DNA from: Byssochlamys sp. IMV 00236
Lineage: Eukaryota; Ascomycota; Eurotiomycetes; Eurotiales; Thermoascaceae
NCBI GenBank assembly: GCA_001931875.2
Contig: MSJH02000623.1
Span: 79,083-143,082 of the forward strand
Direction of reading: 5' to 3'
DNA: 64,000 nt
Below the pieces are notes generated by a model. The model was given only the letters and a program-made list of their open reading frames with translations. It made no database searches and was not told where the DNA came from. Below, one piece after another: positions 1 through 11,178 of the stretch. The first letter of the stretch is position 1, and every line of letters begins with the position of its first letter. The position numbers and the translations under genes are program-made.

Positions 1-1983
1 GATGAGAAGGAGCCCGAATATCCTCCGGGCACCCTGCCGCCTATCGGTTTCCCTGGTAACTTCCTCCGCCGTGTACGCGAGGAAGACCAAGACTCAGAGG
101 GTCGTATGGCCAATCTGCGGCCATTGAGACGGAGAAAGCGCAGAAAACGCACGACTGCCGGTGGCCCTATCAGTGACACTGCAATTGCGCCTCGGAGACG
201 ACCGGAGAACGACGATACCGAGACTGAGGAGCAGCCGGAGGGAGAGAATGGACGCGAATCAGAAGAAGAGGAAGAAGATGGAGTCCGTCGGCAGGAGAAG
301 GAGGAACGTGATAATATCGAGCGGGAAAGCTCTCCTCCCGGAAGGGAACGGGACAGGTTCGGACGGGAACCGGAGATGGAGGTCTACCAGGAAGGCTCCA
401 AGATGCTGCTCGAGGACGAGGAAGGAAATGTTCTGAGGACAGAGGATGTTAGCCATGAATCCCCTCAGCAGCAGCGGCAGGCCATCCTAGAGGAACATAA
501 GAAGCTCCAGCAAGACAAGTCTGGTGAGTATTCCAAGGCCAGAGGTCAGCCGCATGAAAAGACAGAAGGCGAAGAAATCGAGGAGAAGGTGGCCGAAGAG
601 ACTGGCCACCCATATGAGAAAATCAAGAAGCGCCTCCTCCCTTGGGTTGGCCGCGACAAGGGGGAGAAGAAGAAGAAGGAGGAGGAGGAGGAGAAGAAGA
701 AGGAGAAGGATGAGGATGTCGCGCGCAAGACCAAACGCAAAGAAGAAAAGGCACCGGCGGGTCGCCGCTCCGGTCATGCCTATCAATTTGGTAACACTAT
801 CATCGTTGAAGATGAGGATGGAGAAGTTATCAGGAAGTACACAATTCCAGCCGGCGACAAGAGGAAAAAGAAGGAGGAACAAACACCGGCTGGTACTGCC
901 GAGGGCCCTGTGAAACGGGGCCTGACCCGGATGGGAACGTGGCTCGCCGAAAAGGAGGGTGGCGAGTCTTCGAAAGACGCGCAAAGGAAGGCCAAGAAGC
1001 AAGAGGAAGAGGATGACACCCGACTCCGTTTCACGCTGGCCAACGATGATCAGGTTGAGGAGAAAGGTATCGACCACAAGGGCCGTCGCATGACCAAGGA
1101 GGACTTTATCAAGCAGATCCAGAGACTAGACCCGAAGGCTCGTCACGAGATCGTCCAGGATAGCGATGCGCCCGACCATGTCAAGAAGGCAGCCCGCAGG
1201 GATGCCCATGTGGATATGCGAAAGCGCCGCGACAGTGAAAGTCGGGGTCCTGAAAAGCAACCAGCCCGTGGCCCTATGAAAGAGGAAGCAACACAGATCC
1301 CCGAAGATTACGAGAGCGGCGATGAGTCTGGCGAGAGCGTGCTCACTGACGAAGAATCGGATGAACCGAGCCCCCCAGCAACCGACGTGATGGCCTCGTT
1401 AGCCAAATACTCGCGCGGTTCAGCCGCGCACGCCCGCCGACGTGTCTTCACTGGCGATGAGTCTTCTTCCTCTTCTCCATCTATCTCCGGACGTCGACGA
1501 CGCGATTCCGAAGACGATGGAACCGCGCGTGTCCCGCCGGCTCAGCGACGACTGGCTGCTGGCTTACCTCCAGCGGCTGCTCCTCGTCCAGAGGACGTCG
1601 AAGACAACGGGGAGACTCCCGCAGAGCGCAAGCGTCGTCTTGCTGCGTTGGGTGAGATCCACGATCCTGCGGACGATGTTGAGGAGGAAATCGACAGCGA
1701 AGACAACGGCGGCTTCCGCAAGGTCAAGGGCAAGGTCCAGTTTGCCGATGGTACTCGGCCTTCTCGCCGCAAGGAGGGCGCTGGCACGGCGGACTTGAGA
1801 ATCAGTTCTAGCCCTAGTCCCCATGCCACGGCCTCTGGTGCCCTCAGTGATGACAACGGCAGCCCAGATAGTAGCACCAACGGCAATGGTGATAGCAGCA
1901 ATGGCTCGCCATCGTCACCTCGGCCCAGTCATCAACGACACCGTCCACGTGTGTCGTGGGGAGGTGAAATGGGTCGAGAATAA
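1..1983 (+). CDS. C-terminal tail of a fungal Na+/H+ antiporter-like protein (5' partial)
   Basis: The reading frame is open from base 1, so the N-terminal part lies outside the window; 660 residues are visible, ending at TAA 1981-1983. The visible part is soluble, very charged and low in complexity, with runs of Lys/Glu near bases 660-710 and a Ser/Asn/Gly/Pro-rich end. Two related segments stand out, at about bases 379-450 and 778-850, each of the form Y-Q-x-G-x5-E-D-E-[DE]-G-x-V-[IL]-R. I associate this pattern with the long cytoplasmic tails of fungal plasma-membrane alkali-cation/proton antiporters (Nha1/Sod2 type), which tune salt and pH tolerance. That is recall of family style, not an alignment. 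The transmembrane antiporter domain would have to lie upstream, and seeing it would settle the call. Otherwise it is an acidic-basic disordered protein of unknown role. Confidence 0.55.
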   Translation, partial: DEKEPEYPPGTLPPIGFPGNFLRRVREEDQDSEGRMANLRPLRRRKRRKRTTAGGPISDTAIAPRRRPENDDTETEEQPEGENGRESEEEEEDGVRRQEKEERDNIERESSPPGRERDRFGREPEMEVYQEGSKMLLEDEEGNVLRTEDVSHESPQQQRQAILEEHKKLQQDKSGEYSKARGQPHEKTEGEEIEEKVAEETGHPYEKIKKRLLPWVGRDKGEKKKKEEEEEKKKEKDEDVARKTKRKEEKAPAGRRSGHAYQFGNTIIVEDEDGEVIRKYTIPAGDKRKKKEEQTPAGTAEGPVKRGLTRMGTWLAEKEGGESSKDAQRKAKKQEEEDDTRLRFTLANDDQVEEKGIDHKGRRMTKEDFIKQIQRLDPKARHEIVQDSDAPDHVKKAARRDAHVDMRKRRDSESRGPEKQPARGPMKEEATQIPEDYESGDESGESVLTDEESDEPSPPATDVMASLAKYSRGSAAHARRRVFTGDESSSSSPSISGRRRRDSEDDGTARVPPAQRRLAAGLPPAAAPRPEDVEDNGETPAERKRRLAALGEIHDPADDVEEEIDSEDNGGFRKVKGKVQFADGTRPSRRKEGAGTADLRISSSPSPHATASGALSDDNGSPDSSTNGNGDSSNGSPSSPRPSHQRHRPRVSWGGEMGRE

Positions 1984-3846
1984 GCCTGGTCTCCCTTCTG
2001 TCACCATTTTCAGAATCCATCAGATCTGTTAGGACGTCTAATGGGAGACCATCTTGCCATAAAGCAACGCCAGCTTGTCCGGTCAGGCTCTCACCTGGTT
2101 GTGTTGTCCCAACCCCTCCTGTATAGTACAGAAGAACACGAAAGAAGAAGATAGGAAGAAGGAAAAGCCCAAAGTCAATCAACCAATCAAACTGGGTCAA
2201 AGGGGGAACTAAAAAGCAACCACGGCCAGATTTCTAATGAGATCGCTATTGCTCTCATCCATCTCCGCATATTCGCACGTCTAATTGGGCTAGGCTGGGC
2301 TGGACTGGATCGGATTGTTACGCTCTGCGCTGGTTCTTGTATCACATCATCGGCGCATCTCGCTTTTCTCCAGTCGGAAAGTTGACAGGATTTGATTCGA
2401 TTCGATTCGCAGTACATACATACCGTCCAAACGATTAGAGTACATAAATACCCTTGGCTTTTGCTAGAATGTTAGGATTCTGCACCTTTTCTCTCGTCTC
2501 GAGAGAGGAAGATCCTATATGTTCCGAGTACGCATTCTTGTTTTCCTTGTTAAGTTTGGCTTCATATTGTTTGTTACGGCTATCAATGCTTGCTAGTCCT
2601 TTTTCTTTTATCTGTCTTGTTTTCTATTTTGTTTTGAATTACTAAGATGATACCTCGTCTTGCTTTTTTGCTACTGTCTCTGGTCGAATTGAGTTGCATT
2701 CATGTGTTCCACGTGTGATGGTGCGATGTACCATTGATGTGCATGATACTTGTACTGGTTTCTCTCCCTCGTCTAGTTACTTACTTCCTGCTGTTGGTTT
2801 TTGACCGTGTGTATGAGAGAAAGAGCAATGGTCTTATGCGTCTGTATATTGTGTATCGTGTAATGTGCATAGATGTTTTGAATAGCCGCCTCTCAATGAT
2901 GAAAAGGTAGTTATGAGATTTGATTTGCGGCTTATATTGAATTTCTCTATAACTAACGTTAACTATTGATTTGATTTATAAGGATAGAGAGCGTAGTAGA
3001 AGTAAAGTACTAAGCAGTCTTGAGTAATAAAATAGGAAGCCTGAACCCTATCCGTCACGGACTTTGCACCTTACCTATAGCGTGATTTCTAACTATGGTA
3101 ATATAATATTAAGTACTATCTATCTATCTATCTATAATTACTTTCTAGGCTATTTGATTTACTAGTTAATATGTCTGGAACCTCTATGATAAAATAAAAA
3201 CCTATTATTGTATCGCTTAATACCTAAACTTAAGCCCTAAGATTCTTAAGATCGCGCGTAAATATAATTATAGCATTCATTCATTCTTCACATTAAACAC
3301 TGCAAAAACTTATTGAAGACAATTACACAAGCTCATATATATAACTAGGACACTAAGTAAGTGGTTAATAAAACCTGTCGACTTGAACACCTGGAATTGC
3401 TTGCTTGGTTCTAGCAATGGTGCAATATGATATTAGTTATCCCGTGCCTGGTTATCTAAGCGCGTTTTTTTCCCTCTCATTATGTACGATGTAGTAGTAA
3501 TGTTCACTACAAGACACGAGAATGATTGTATATATGCAAAACAGCGCAAGATCCGCAATAAGATCATTGCTCTTTCCAATTGTATACTTGGAGAATCGTG
3601 GTCCTCCTGGAATCATAACTGCCAAAAAAGTCCCCATCCCATCATGACAATGACATGAGCAGAGGGGAAAAAACATCCAACATGATGACATAACATAATA
3701 CACAGACCCCCATAGGGGCGGATGTAGACCGCATAATACAGACCAAAAGAAAAAAATCATCTCAAAACAAGTAATGCCGTTCGCTCGAATGTAGAAGAAC
3801 CAAACCCCCCGAGAACTCCGGATCAGAAAAAAGAGAAAACACCGCC
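1984..3846. other. Convergent intergenic region, no gene seen
   Basis: This 1.9 kb lies between two genes that point toward each other. It is T-rich and then AT-rich, with a (CTAT)n microsatellite at about 3117-3135, and probably holds both 3' untranslated regions. The short open frames have no fungal coding character. I see no RNA gene. Confidence 0.6.
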
Positions 3847-6800
3847 CTATGCAACGACTTCTTTCTTCTTGAGCACACCCAGTTCTTCCAGTCGAGTCAA
3901 GACACGGCACACATCCGAGTTATTCTCGGATACTTCCTCCCCTATGGAGGACCGCAGCTCCAGCCCGTCAAGAACCTTGATAGCACCACCCGTGGCAGCG
4001 TACAGCATGAGCTCCACGACTCTCCGTCGCAATTTTGTCGACTCATCAAGGCAGGCCACGTATTTGCGGTCAGCTTCCACATCTGCGGGGGGCAGGGTGT
4101 ACGGGTCATCGATCTCATGGCTTTGTTCAAGCTCACCCCCGTTTTCCCTCCAAGGGACCACTCGAGCAACATCTTGGTGCCCACCGAGATTGGCACGAGC
4201 TGTAAATCCATCCTCATCAAGGCCCTTCTCTCTCCGGACTGGCTCTTCTTTGTCCTTCAGTCTACCGACTTCACTTCGTCCACTGCCGGACAGAGAGGGA
4301 GGGTAAAATCCAACCGTGAGAGGATTTCCGCGGAGATCAACTCTTCTCAGAGAGCTACGGTTCCCGCTCGAATCTTTGCCAACATGGGCCAGGACCTGAC
4401 AAAGTCTTCTCAGTCTCGTAAAGCGATTGCCCACCAGCGTCAATCGTCCAAGACACTTCATGCCCACTATTCCACCTGCATCTGACAATGCATTGAAGTT
4501 GAGATTCAATACTTTGACGTTCGGAAAACTCATTGCAAAGTCCTCAGGAAGACTGGGGAGTGCACATGATGCAATATCCAATAGCTGCACGCTTCTCATT
4601 GGTACAGAAGGAGACAATGTGCGTGGCGACAGTCTGTTTGACGACAGGAATATCTTGCGGACATCCTGCAGCAGACCAAGGTCAAGATCAAGAGACAGTG
4701 GCTTGTCTGCTTCCTGAAAACTCTGCTCTCGTGCAGAAAGGATCTCAAGCTCGTGGCATTTGCCAATCCCGGCGATAGTCGACAACGAATTCCTGTCTAC
4801 GTAGAGTAGGCCAAGCGATGGGAAAGAACTGACGTCCAAAGTGCTAATGCGGTTATCTGAAAGCTTGAGTGAACGCAGTCTGCGCAGCTTGACGTTGCAA
4901 GGCAGATCGCTGAGATGATTCGAACTCAGATCTAGGTCTTCGAGAGACGGCAAGTAAGCCACATTTTCAACGGAAGTCAGCCGATTGTGGCTCAAGTCGA
5001 TTTCCGTCAACCGTGTCCTATTGAAAGTAGGTCAGTATTACGCATAGTTTAGAGATTTTGATATACTCACAGCTCGGATCCTTCGAAATCCACTGCTGTC
5101 AGCTCGTTGTTCTTAAGCTTCAAGCTCAGTAGCCCGTCTAGATCTAGAATGCCGTCTATATTGCGGATCTTGTTATTATTTGCCTTCAGCTCCCTTAGAT
5201 GAATTAAGCCCGAGAAGCCATCCAGGTTCTCCAACTCGTTTCCGGACACATCCAAGTACTGGAGGTTGATAAGATGGCCCCATGCTGTGAGGCTGGAAAG
5301 ACAGTTGCGTTGGATCCTCAAGTGTCGGAGGGTGGGAGGAACGCCACTCAGCTGCCCGATATCATTATCCGAAGCATCCAGCTCCTCAAGCCTGGGGCAG
5401 AACTCATTGAGCCTGTGAAGAGTGATTAATCCCTTTTTACTCAGATCCAGACGTCGTATATCCTCCCAGTATGGCTCATACGGCTCAACATCCGTAATGT
5501 GCTTGATCAAATCCTCTGCTGCCAATGCGAAGGTGCCATGAACTTGACGCAAAGACGTGTGGTGGGCCCGCTGCGCAACATAACTGAGTTCAAGCTGAAG
5601 AGGGTCATCGATCTGATTGACAGTGAAATCGGGCAAAGGGCTAAGATGGAAACTATACGAGGTGTCATTGCCGATGGACGAATACGACAAAGATCTCCGC
5701 CGGTCATTCGAAAGCGGAGTAGTTATCGAATCCTCGGCAGTGCGCTGTTGGATGACACTCAGGTTGTTTGTTGACTCTTCGCTCTGTTCATCTATGCGCG
5801 AAACTGACCGCCCCACGAAAGGCTTCCCCTCAAGAGACCTCCTGCGAGAAGAGTTCTTGACATTCCGCAGCAATCTACCGGGATGAGGTCCATCCCGCGC
5901 TGTTTCTCTTGTACCGCCAGCGCCAGGGCTGGAGGCGTCATGCTCCGAGGCCTGCGGGCTGGAATTTTCAGGATAAGCGACGTGAGACACCAGAGGAGAA
6001 GAGAAGCTGATCGTTACAACGCGCGGTTGACGAGTGGGACCGTCAGACTGAGGTGCGGCCGAGGTATGTCCATCATGGAGATGAATTTCGTGCTGGACCT
6101 CCTTCAAACGTTCGTCCGTCTGAGCATCTTTGTCGCGGGTTCGGTTCACGTCCAGTTCAGGCGTGCCCCATGATGTCGCCCTTGTATCCGTCTTTGGACC
6201 GCTAGAGTCAAATGGAGTAGCTTTCGATTGGACAGAACTGGCATTCACCGAAGGTTCCCCGTCCTTGCTCTGTGGCCGTGTCTCTAGCGACTGACCATCT
6301 TGGGACTCGACCGAATGGACACCATTCTTTGATTTGTGGGAAGCTTCGAGCTCCCGGATCTGCATCAGTTCTTGAATCTCATCCACGCTGAGATCTGAAA
6401 TATCCTGAAACGGGTCGCCTTCGCTGTCATCGGTCCTTGATCTGTTTATAGATTCCACCCTACTCTTCTTTACCCACATGTGGGTTGCACGATCATAGCT
6501 CATCCCATTGACCAGCTCTGGGATCAAATGAGAAACCATATCCGAAGGGATCATTCCCTTCGCATTGGAACCATTTGAGGAACGAGTGGGAATCGAGCGA
6601 CCACCAAGGCTGTTAGACGAGTCCTGCGTATTCATCGTGGTGCCATCCTGAGACTTGGGCTCTGAATGCTTTCGTTTGCGTTGCATGAAAGGGTTCCCAC
6701 GTATGCGGATATTTTGCGGGCTACTTTCTTCATCGGTGTCCTTCTGACCGCGTTCCGCGAGACGCAAGGAAATCGTCGAACCGCTCATAGTAAGCTCCTG

Positions 6801-9434
6801 TTCATCTCGCTCTTCGAACTTCTTCAAGTGACTGGCAACTCGTGGGTTGTGGGGACGGATTTCTCTTAATCTGCGTAGATCCAAGCCGTCACGACTAGGC
6901 GGTCTGGAGAATTCCTCTTGGGTGGACTCGTCTCCAGAGGCTTCTTCACCGTCTGGGTTTATCATTCTGGACTCCTCCACACTCTCCAGGCCGTTAATCG
7001 TTTTACCCTTTGCTCTGATAATATTCATAACCTTCGTAGCCTCGTCTAGGAAATCCTGTGTGGTAATGGAGCCTTTTCGGACGTCTGTATTCATGGGATG
7101 GCTGCCGGTTTTTCTTTGACCAGGCTTGGTGTTTTCGTCTTGAGAAGGCAGGTCTCTCTCGCCATTCTGTTGATCCTGCGTTGGCGTCTTTGGCTGTTGC
7201 AAATGCCCATTCTTTTCCAAGTCATACTCTATACCCTGCCGCGCCAAACTTTTCTGGAGCAGCGACATACTTCCCATAGTATCAGTGACGATATCTAACG
7301 TTTCGTCGAAGCTCTGAGGGTATTGGCCCGGTTTCTGCAATGTTCGACGTCTCTTGGGGGTCGAGGTCCTTGCAGGAGTATTGAGGGCCCGTTTAATTTC
7401 AGAGTTATCCTGATAGAGAAGCACATCCTTGCTTGGGGGGTGTGACCTCGCCCACGAAAGTATTCTGGAGTGACGGCGGCTGTTTCGGCGCGATCCGGTA
7501 CCTTTGAGGCTTCGCTGGTTCTCTTGCTGCTGAACAGGTGAACTGAATGCTGCAGGCGATGAATTGTGCGTAGGACTGACCAGGGAATCGTCGAATATGC
7601 CTTTAGGTATAGCTTGCATGTTTGGAGACGTATCCGAGAAATCGAACCTATCCAGCTGTCCCACTCCGAAGCGGTTCATGCGAGATTCCAAAGCACCCTG
7701 TGACCTCGGACGCGGAGACGATTGCGGAGAGCCATTGCCCTGGGGCTCGCGCCTCGAGTTTGGACGACTACGATTTCTGCCTCTCCGTCTAGAGCTCTCG
7801 CTGGGGGAAGGGGGTTCATCCTCCTCGGAAATGTCGGCAAACGTCTCTTCGAACTGGCTCATCCTCCGCAACAACTTATTGTTGGTAAAGGTATCATGGT
7901 TTCCAAATAGCTTCAGAGGGCTCACGGACGGTTTCATGGCGGCGGAGGAATCTCGAGCTGGAGTGACCGTGACAGCAGGAGGCGTAGGTGCGTCAGAGGG
8001 GATCTCGAACTGCTGGCGCGAAGGCCTGAACAGCTCGAATTGCGGCGGTGAACTGCGGATCTTGGAGTTGGCGAGGAAAGAGGGAGAGCGGAACTGCGAG
8101 GGAAAGGACGAAGGAGTCAACTGGCGAGCCTGGAAGGAAGCATCATCGGCCGAGTATCCTCCCCGGCGCAAATTCACAAATGCACCGCGCGATGCGAAGT
8201 CCAGTGTGCCCATGGACAGGTCCTTGGGCAGAGAATGGCTGGTCACGTCGAGCAGATCGTCTTCGGGGGACCCATCATCCTCGTCGTCACTGTTTTGATA
8301 CATGATCCCACTGTCGCTAGCCCGTGAACTGGGCCGGTACCTCCCCTTTAACGACATCTTTTCGAGCTTGGTGTTCAGTTTCTGCAATGCAGATTCGATT
8401 ATATCCGACGGCCCCTTCCCTTCCAGCGTATTGTTCCTCGATAAGAAAATGGGCGTCAGACCCTCATTCCGCAATTCCTCCATACCACTGACCGTCCTCG
8501 AGCGCATGTCCTGGTTTGGCCCACTGCAGTGGTAGCTGGGACTTGGCGACTCGCCCCTTGCGTCGTCCCGGGGCCGGTTTTCTTTGTCTGAATCTGGAGT
8601 GAAATCGAACGTTTTGTCGTCAGGTTCCTCCGCAGCTTTTGAGGCTTCCGCTGCCGCTTCCTTTGTTTCATGATGTACCTGGCTATCCTCTGCCCCCGTA
8701 GCGCCCTCCGTATCCTCCCCCTGTTTGCCCGACCCATTCTCTGTAAATGCCCAAAAGGAGTCTGTCTGGCTGGGGAGCGCCAGTGTTTCCTGTCGCACTG
8801 CTCCTGAGCCCGGCGTAGGCGGTTTAAAAACACTCTCCAGACCTATTGGCGCAAAGAGGTCGCACTGTTCACCGGCTGGAACCTCTCCGCGCACCAGTCT
8901 CTTGCGCCATTCCGGGGTGCCGTCTCCTCCGCTGCCTTTCTTCGACAGGCGCTGGACGGTCGAATTATGCTGTACCGTCTGGTTCGACGCGCTCGAGACC
9001 GCACGCGACGGTGGTTTCTTCGAGGGCGTGGAGGCCTGTCTGCGATGCGCGGCCGAGCTCCGGGTCGGCCGCTTCGGGTCTGTTTTGGCAGCGTCCGAAG
9101 CGGGCGTCTTCTTCTCAATTGGCGTCTTTTTCACGGGCGTCTTCACCAGGCGCGGCGTGAACTTGTTGGGGGTCTTTGGGGTAGGTGGTTCGCGTCTGAT
9201 GGAATGACATGGGCGCGGGATCTTCTTCTTGTCGTCGTGCAGCGGCTGCTTCTTCTTCGGTGTCGTCGTCGAGTTGGGAACGGGGATGCGACTGGGGGTG
9301 GGCGAGTTGTGAATATTAATACTCGAGCGTCGCGACAGATCCGCAGGACTGGCAACTCCAGCACTGGCAGGAGAATCCCTGGGCTGGGAGACCCAGTCAT
9401 CCGAAAGCGAATCCAGCCACGGTTGGTTGCCCAT
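3847..9434 (-). CDS. snaD: Leucine-rich-repeat scaffold of the septation initiation network (Nud1/Cdc11/SnaD-like)
   Basis: There are two exons, 9434-5071 and 5017-3847, with a 53-bp intron (5018-5070, GTGAGT..CAATAG) that restores one frame of 1844 residues. Residues 1 to about 1300 are Ser/Pro/Arg-rich and disordered. From about 1320 to the C-terminus a run of leucine-rich repeats follows (LDLS, LDAS, LDVSGNEL, LDLSSNHL). The intron falls inside a repeat and splicing rejoins it seamlessly. A long disordered N-terminus with C-terminal LRRs is the architecture of Nud1 (budding yeast), Cdc11 (fission yeast) and SnaD (Aspergillus). These sit at the spindle pole body and anchor the septation initiation kinase cascade. 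The start chosen is the first ATG, giving MGNQPWLDSLSDDW, a Trp-rich N-terminus I associate with filamentous-fungal members. Orthology is inferred from architecture and the N-terminus. Confidence 0.8.
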
Positions 9435-11178
9435 CTTGCTTCAACCACGGTTGTTTGGCGGTTCACAATGCCTCGGGCGCGGCGCGAGATGCTAATTGCG
9501 CGCAAGGGCTCTATCATAACATGGTGGCATCCGCTATCGTTGCAATCAGCGCAGCAGAATCGAAGAGGGTATGTCGAGTAGATCAGTAATAACTTCAAGT
9601 AGTTAGTTTTGTCGGGGGAGAATATAATATAAGAACAAGAACAAGAATAATAAGAACAAGCGCTTGTTGTGGTGATGGGGGATGCTGACTTGTCCAGCGC
9701 CTGAAACACTTCCCAGTGGACCGAGCAAATGGCCCAAGCAACGGTTTAATGCAGCCACTCCTCTCTCTCAGGGCGATGCGCGGTACATGCGCTGCGTGCT
9801 AAAATAATAATAATCAAGGCTGCTAACTAACTAGTACTGAACCGGATAGTCTAGTAATCATTAATTAATTAATTAATTCTCCTCGTCGACGATGCTTGCA
9901 TTCAAAGTTGAAGCTAACTAAGGATGGTGGGCTGCGGCAAAATATCCCGTTGTCAATAATCCAGTCGAAATGTAAACAATCATCAATGCCTCAAATAATC
10001 TTATCCCGCCACAGTCGCCCTTCGCATCTTTACTTTTATTTTACAGACGGCCATTCGCAGCAGCCATTTGTATGTACACATGTAACTGTACAGTACCTTT
10101 CGCAAGCAGCGCTGGAGATAAGATCACAGCACAGACCAGAAAAGAACGGTTCGCTCAATCAATGCTCTTATAACTCAAGAATGGATCTCTTGCGGCCCTT
10201 CATTCCCACAGTGGGTTAAATATCTACAGACCCAATTCCATTTGCGAACAGTCGGAATGGGTCCGTCGTCCGGGAAGATTGGATTCGAGCTGCAGGTGAA
10301 GTATTTATTTGCTGCTTTTTTTGGTCGACAGCCTCACCCGTACTTTGGGCTGCTATTTCCTTCCATCCGAAGAGATAGGTTGCAGGACCTGTTGCAACAG
10401 TTATCTTTCTTTCTTTCTTTGTTTCTTTCTTTCTTCTTACTTTCGATTAGAATAGAAAATATGTAGTCATACTAAGTGCTCTCAATAGAGTTGGTCCCTA
10501 CTACATCTGATGCCGAGTACCTGTGAACCTGGATAGCTTTCCACCGAAGATATTAGAGGCATAGTCAGTGTGAGACGTGCACATGTTGTATATTCTTAGA
10601 CTCGTCCTTCGAGGAGGAGATAGATCTGTTGGGAGTATTTGAAATGGCGGGGCTTGGAGGTCGACTATCGATATATATATTTCGCGGATCTACACAGCCC
10701 AGGAAGAGATCAATTTGGTGGACGACCTTGGAGATCTTCCGTATTTATTTTATTTTATTCCACCTTACCCCTTTTTTTTTGAACTCACAAGAAAGTTAAT
10801 CTTCTAACTACGAACATTGTAATTACCTATTTACCCCAAGGCAATAGTGAATAATATGATGGCCGTCGTTAATCAAGTCACCCTAAGTAATTAAGCGACG
10901 CGTTGCCGGGGAAGCCAGACGCCTTTTCGACGCGTTAAGTGCTTTCCACGAGATCGGATGAGGCAACCTAGCTAGTTACTTAGTGAATGCACCCACGCCA
11001 TGGAGAGATCGAGTGAAGCTCAGCTGCCAGCCATGCGATAATTCGTTGCTGATCATCTCAAAGGCTTCAGCTATGCAGACATCCTCCATCGGTTCTCTCC
11101 CTCCGTCTCTGCTGCCCAAGCAGTTGTCCGCTGCGGCAGCTCATCCCCTCCGATCCGACAAACCTCCTATCCGCCTAG
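9435..11178. other. Divergent intergenic region between the LRR scaffold and an unknown gene
   Basis: This 1.7 kb must hold the promoters of two genes that are transcribed away from each other. It contains an (ATTA)n run at about 9860-9878 and a pyrimidine-rich CTTT repeat at about 10407-10440. The longest open frame (about 107 codons near 9896) has no recognisable protein character. No RNA gene was seen. Confidence 0.55.

Noticed and set aside
487..1077. Long opposite-strand frame of 196 codons
   Set aside because: It is the reverse shadow of a Lys/Glu-rich coding region; runs of Leu and Phe come from GAG/AAG codons read backwards.
3452..3910. 152-codon minus frame overlapping the 3' end of the LRR scaffold gene
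   Set aside because: It is in a different phase from the LRR frame and mostly in its 3' untranslated region; composition is not protein-like.
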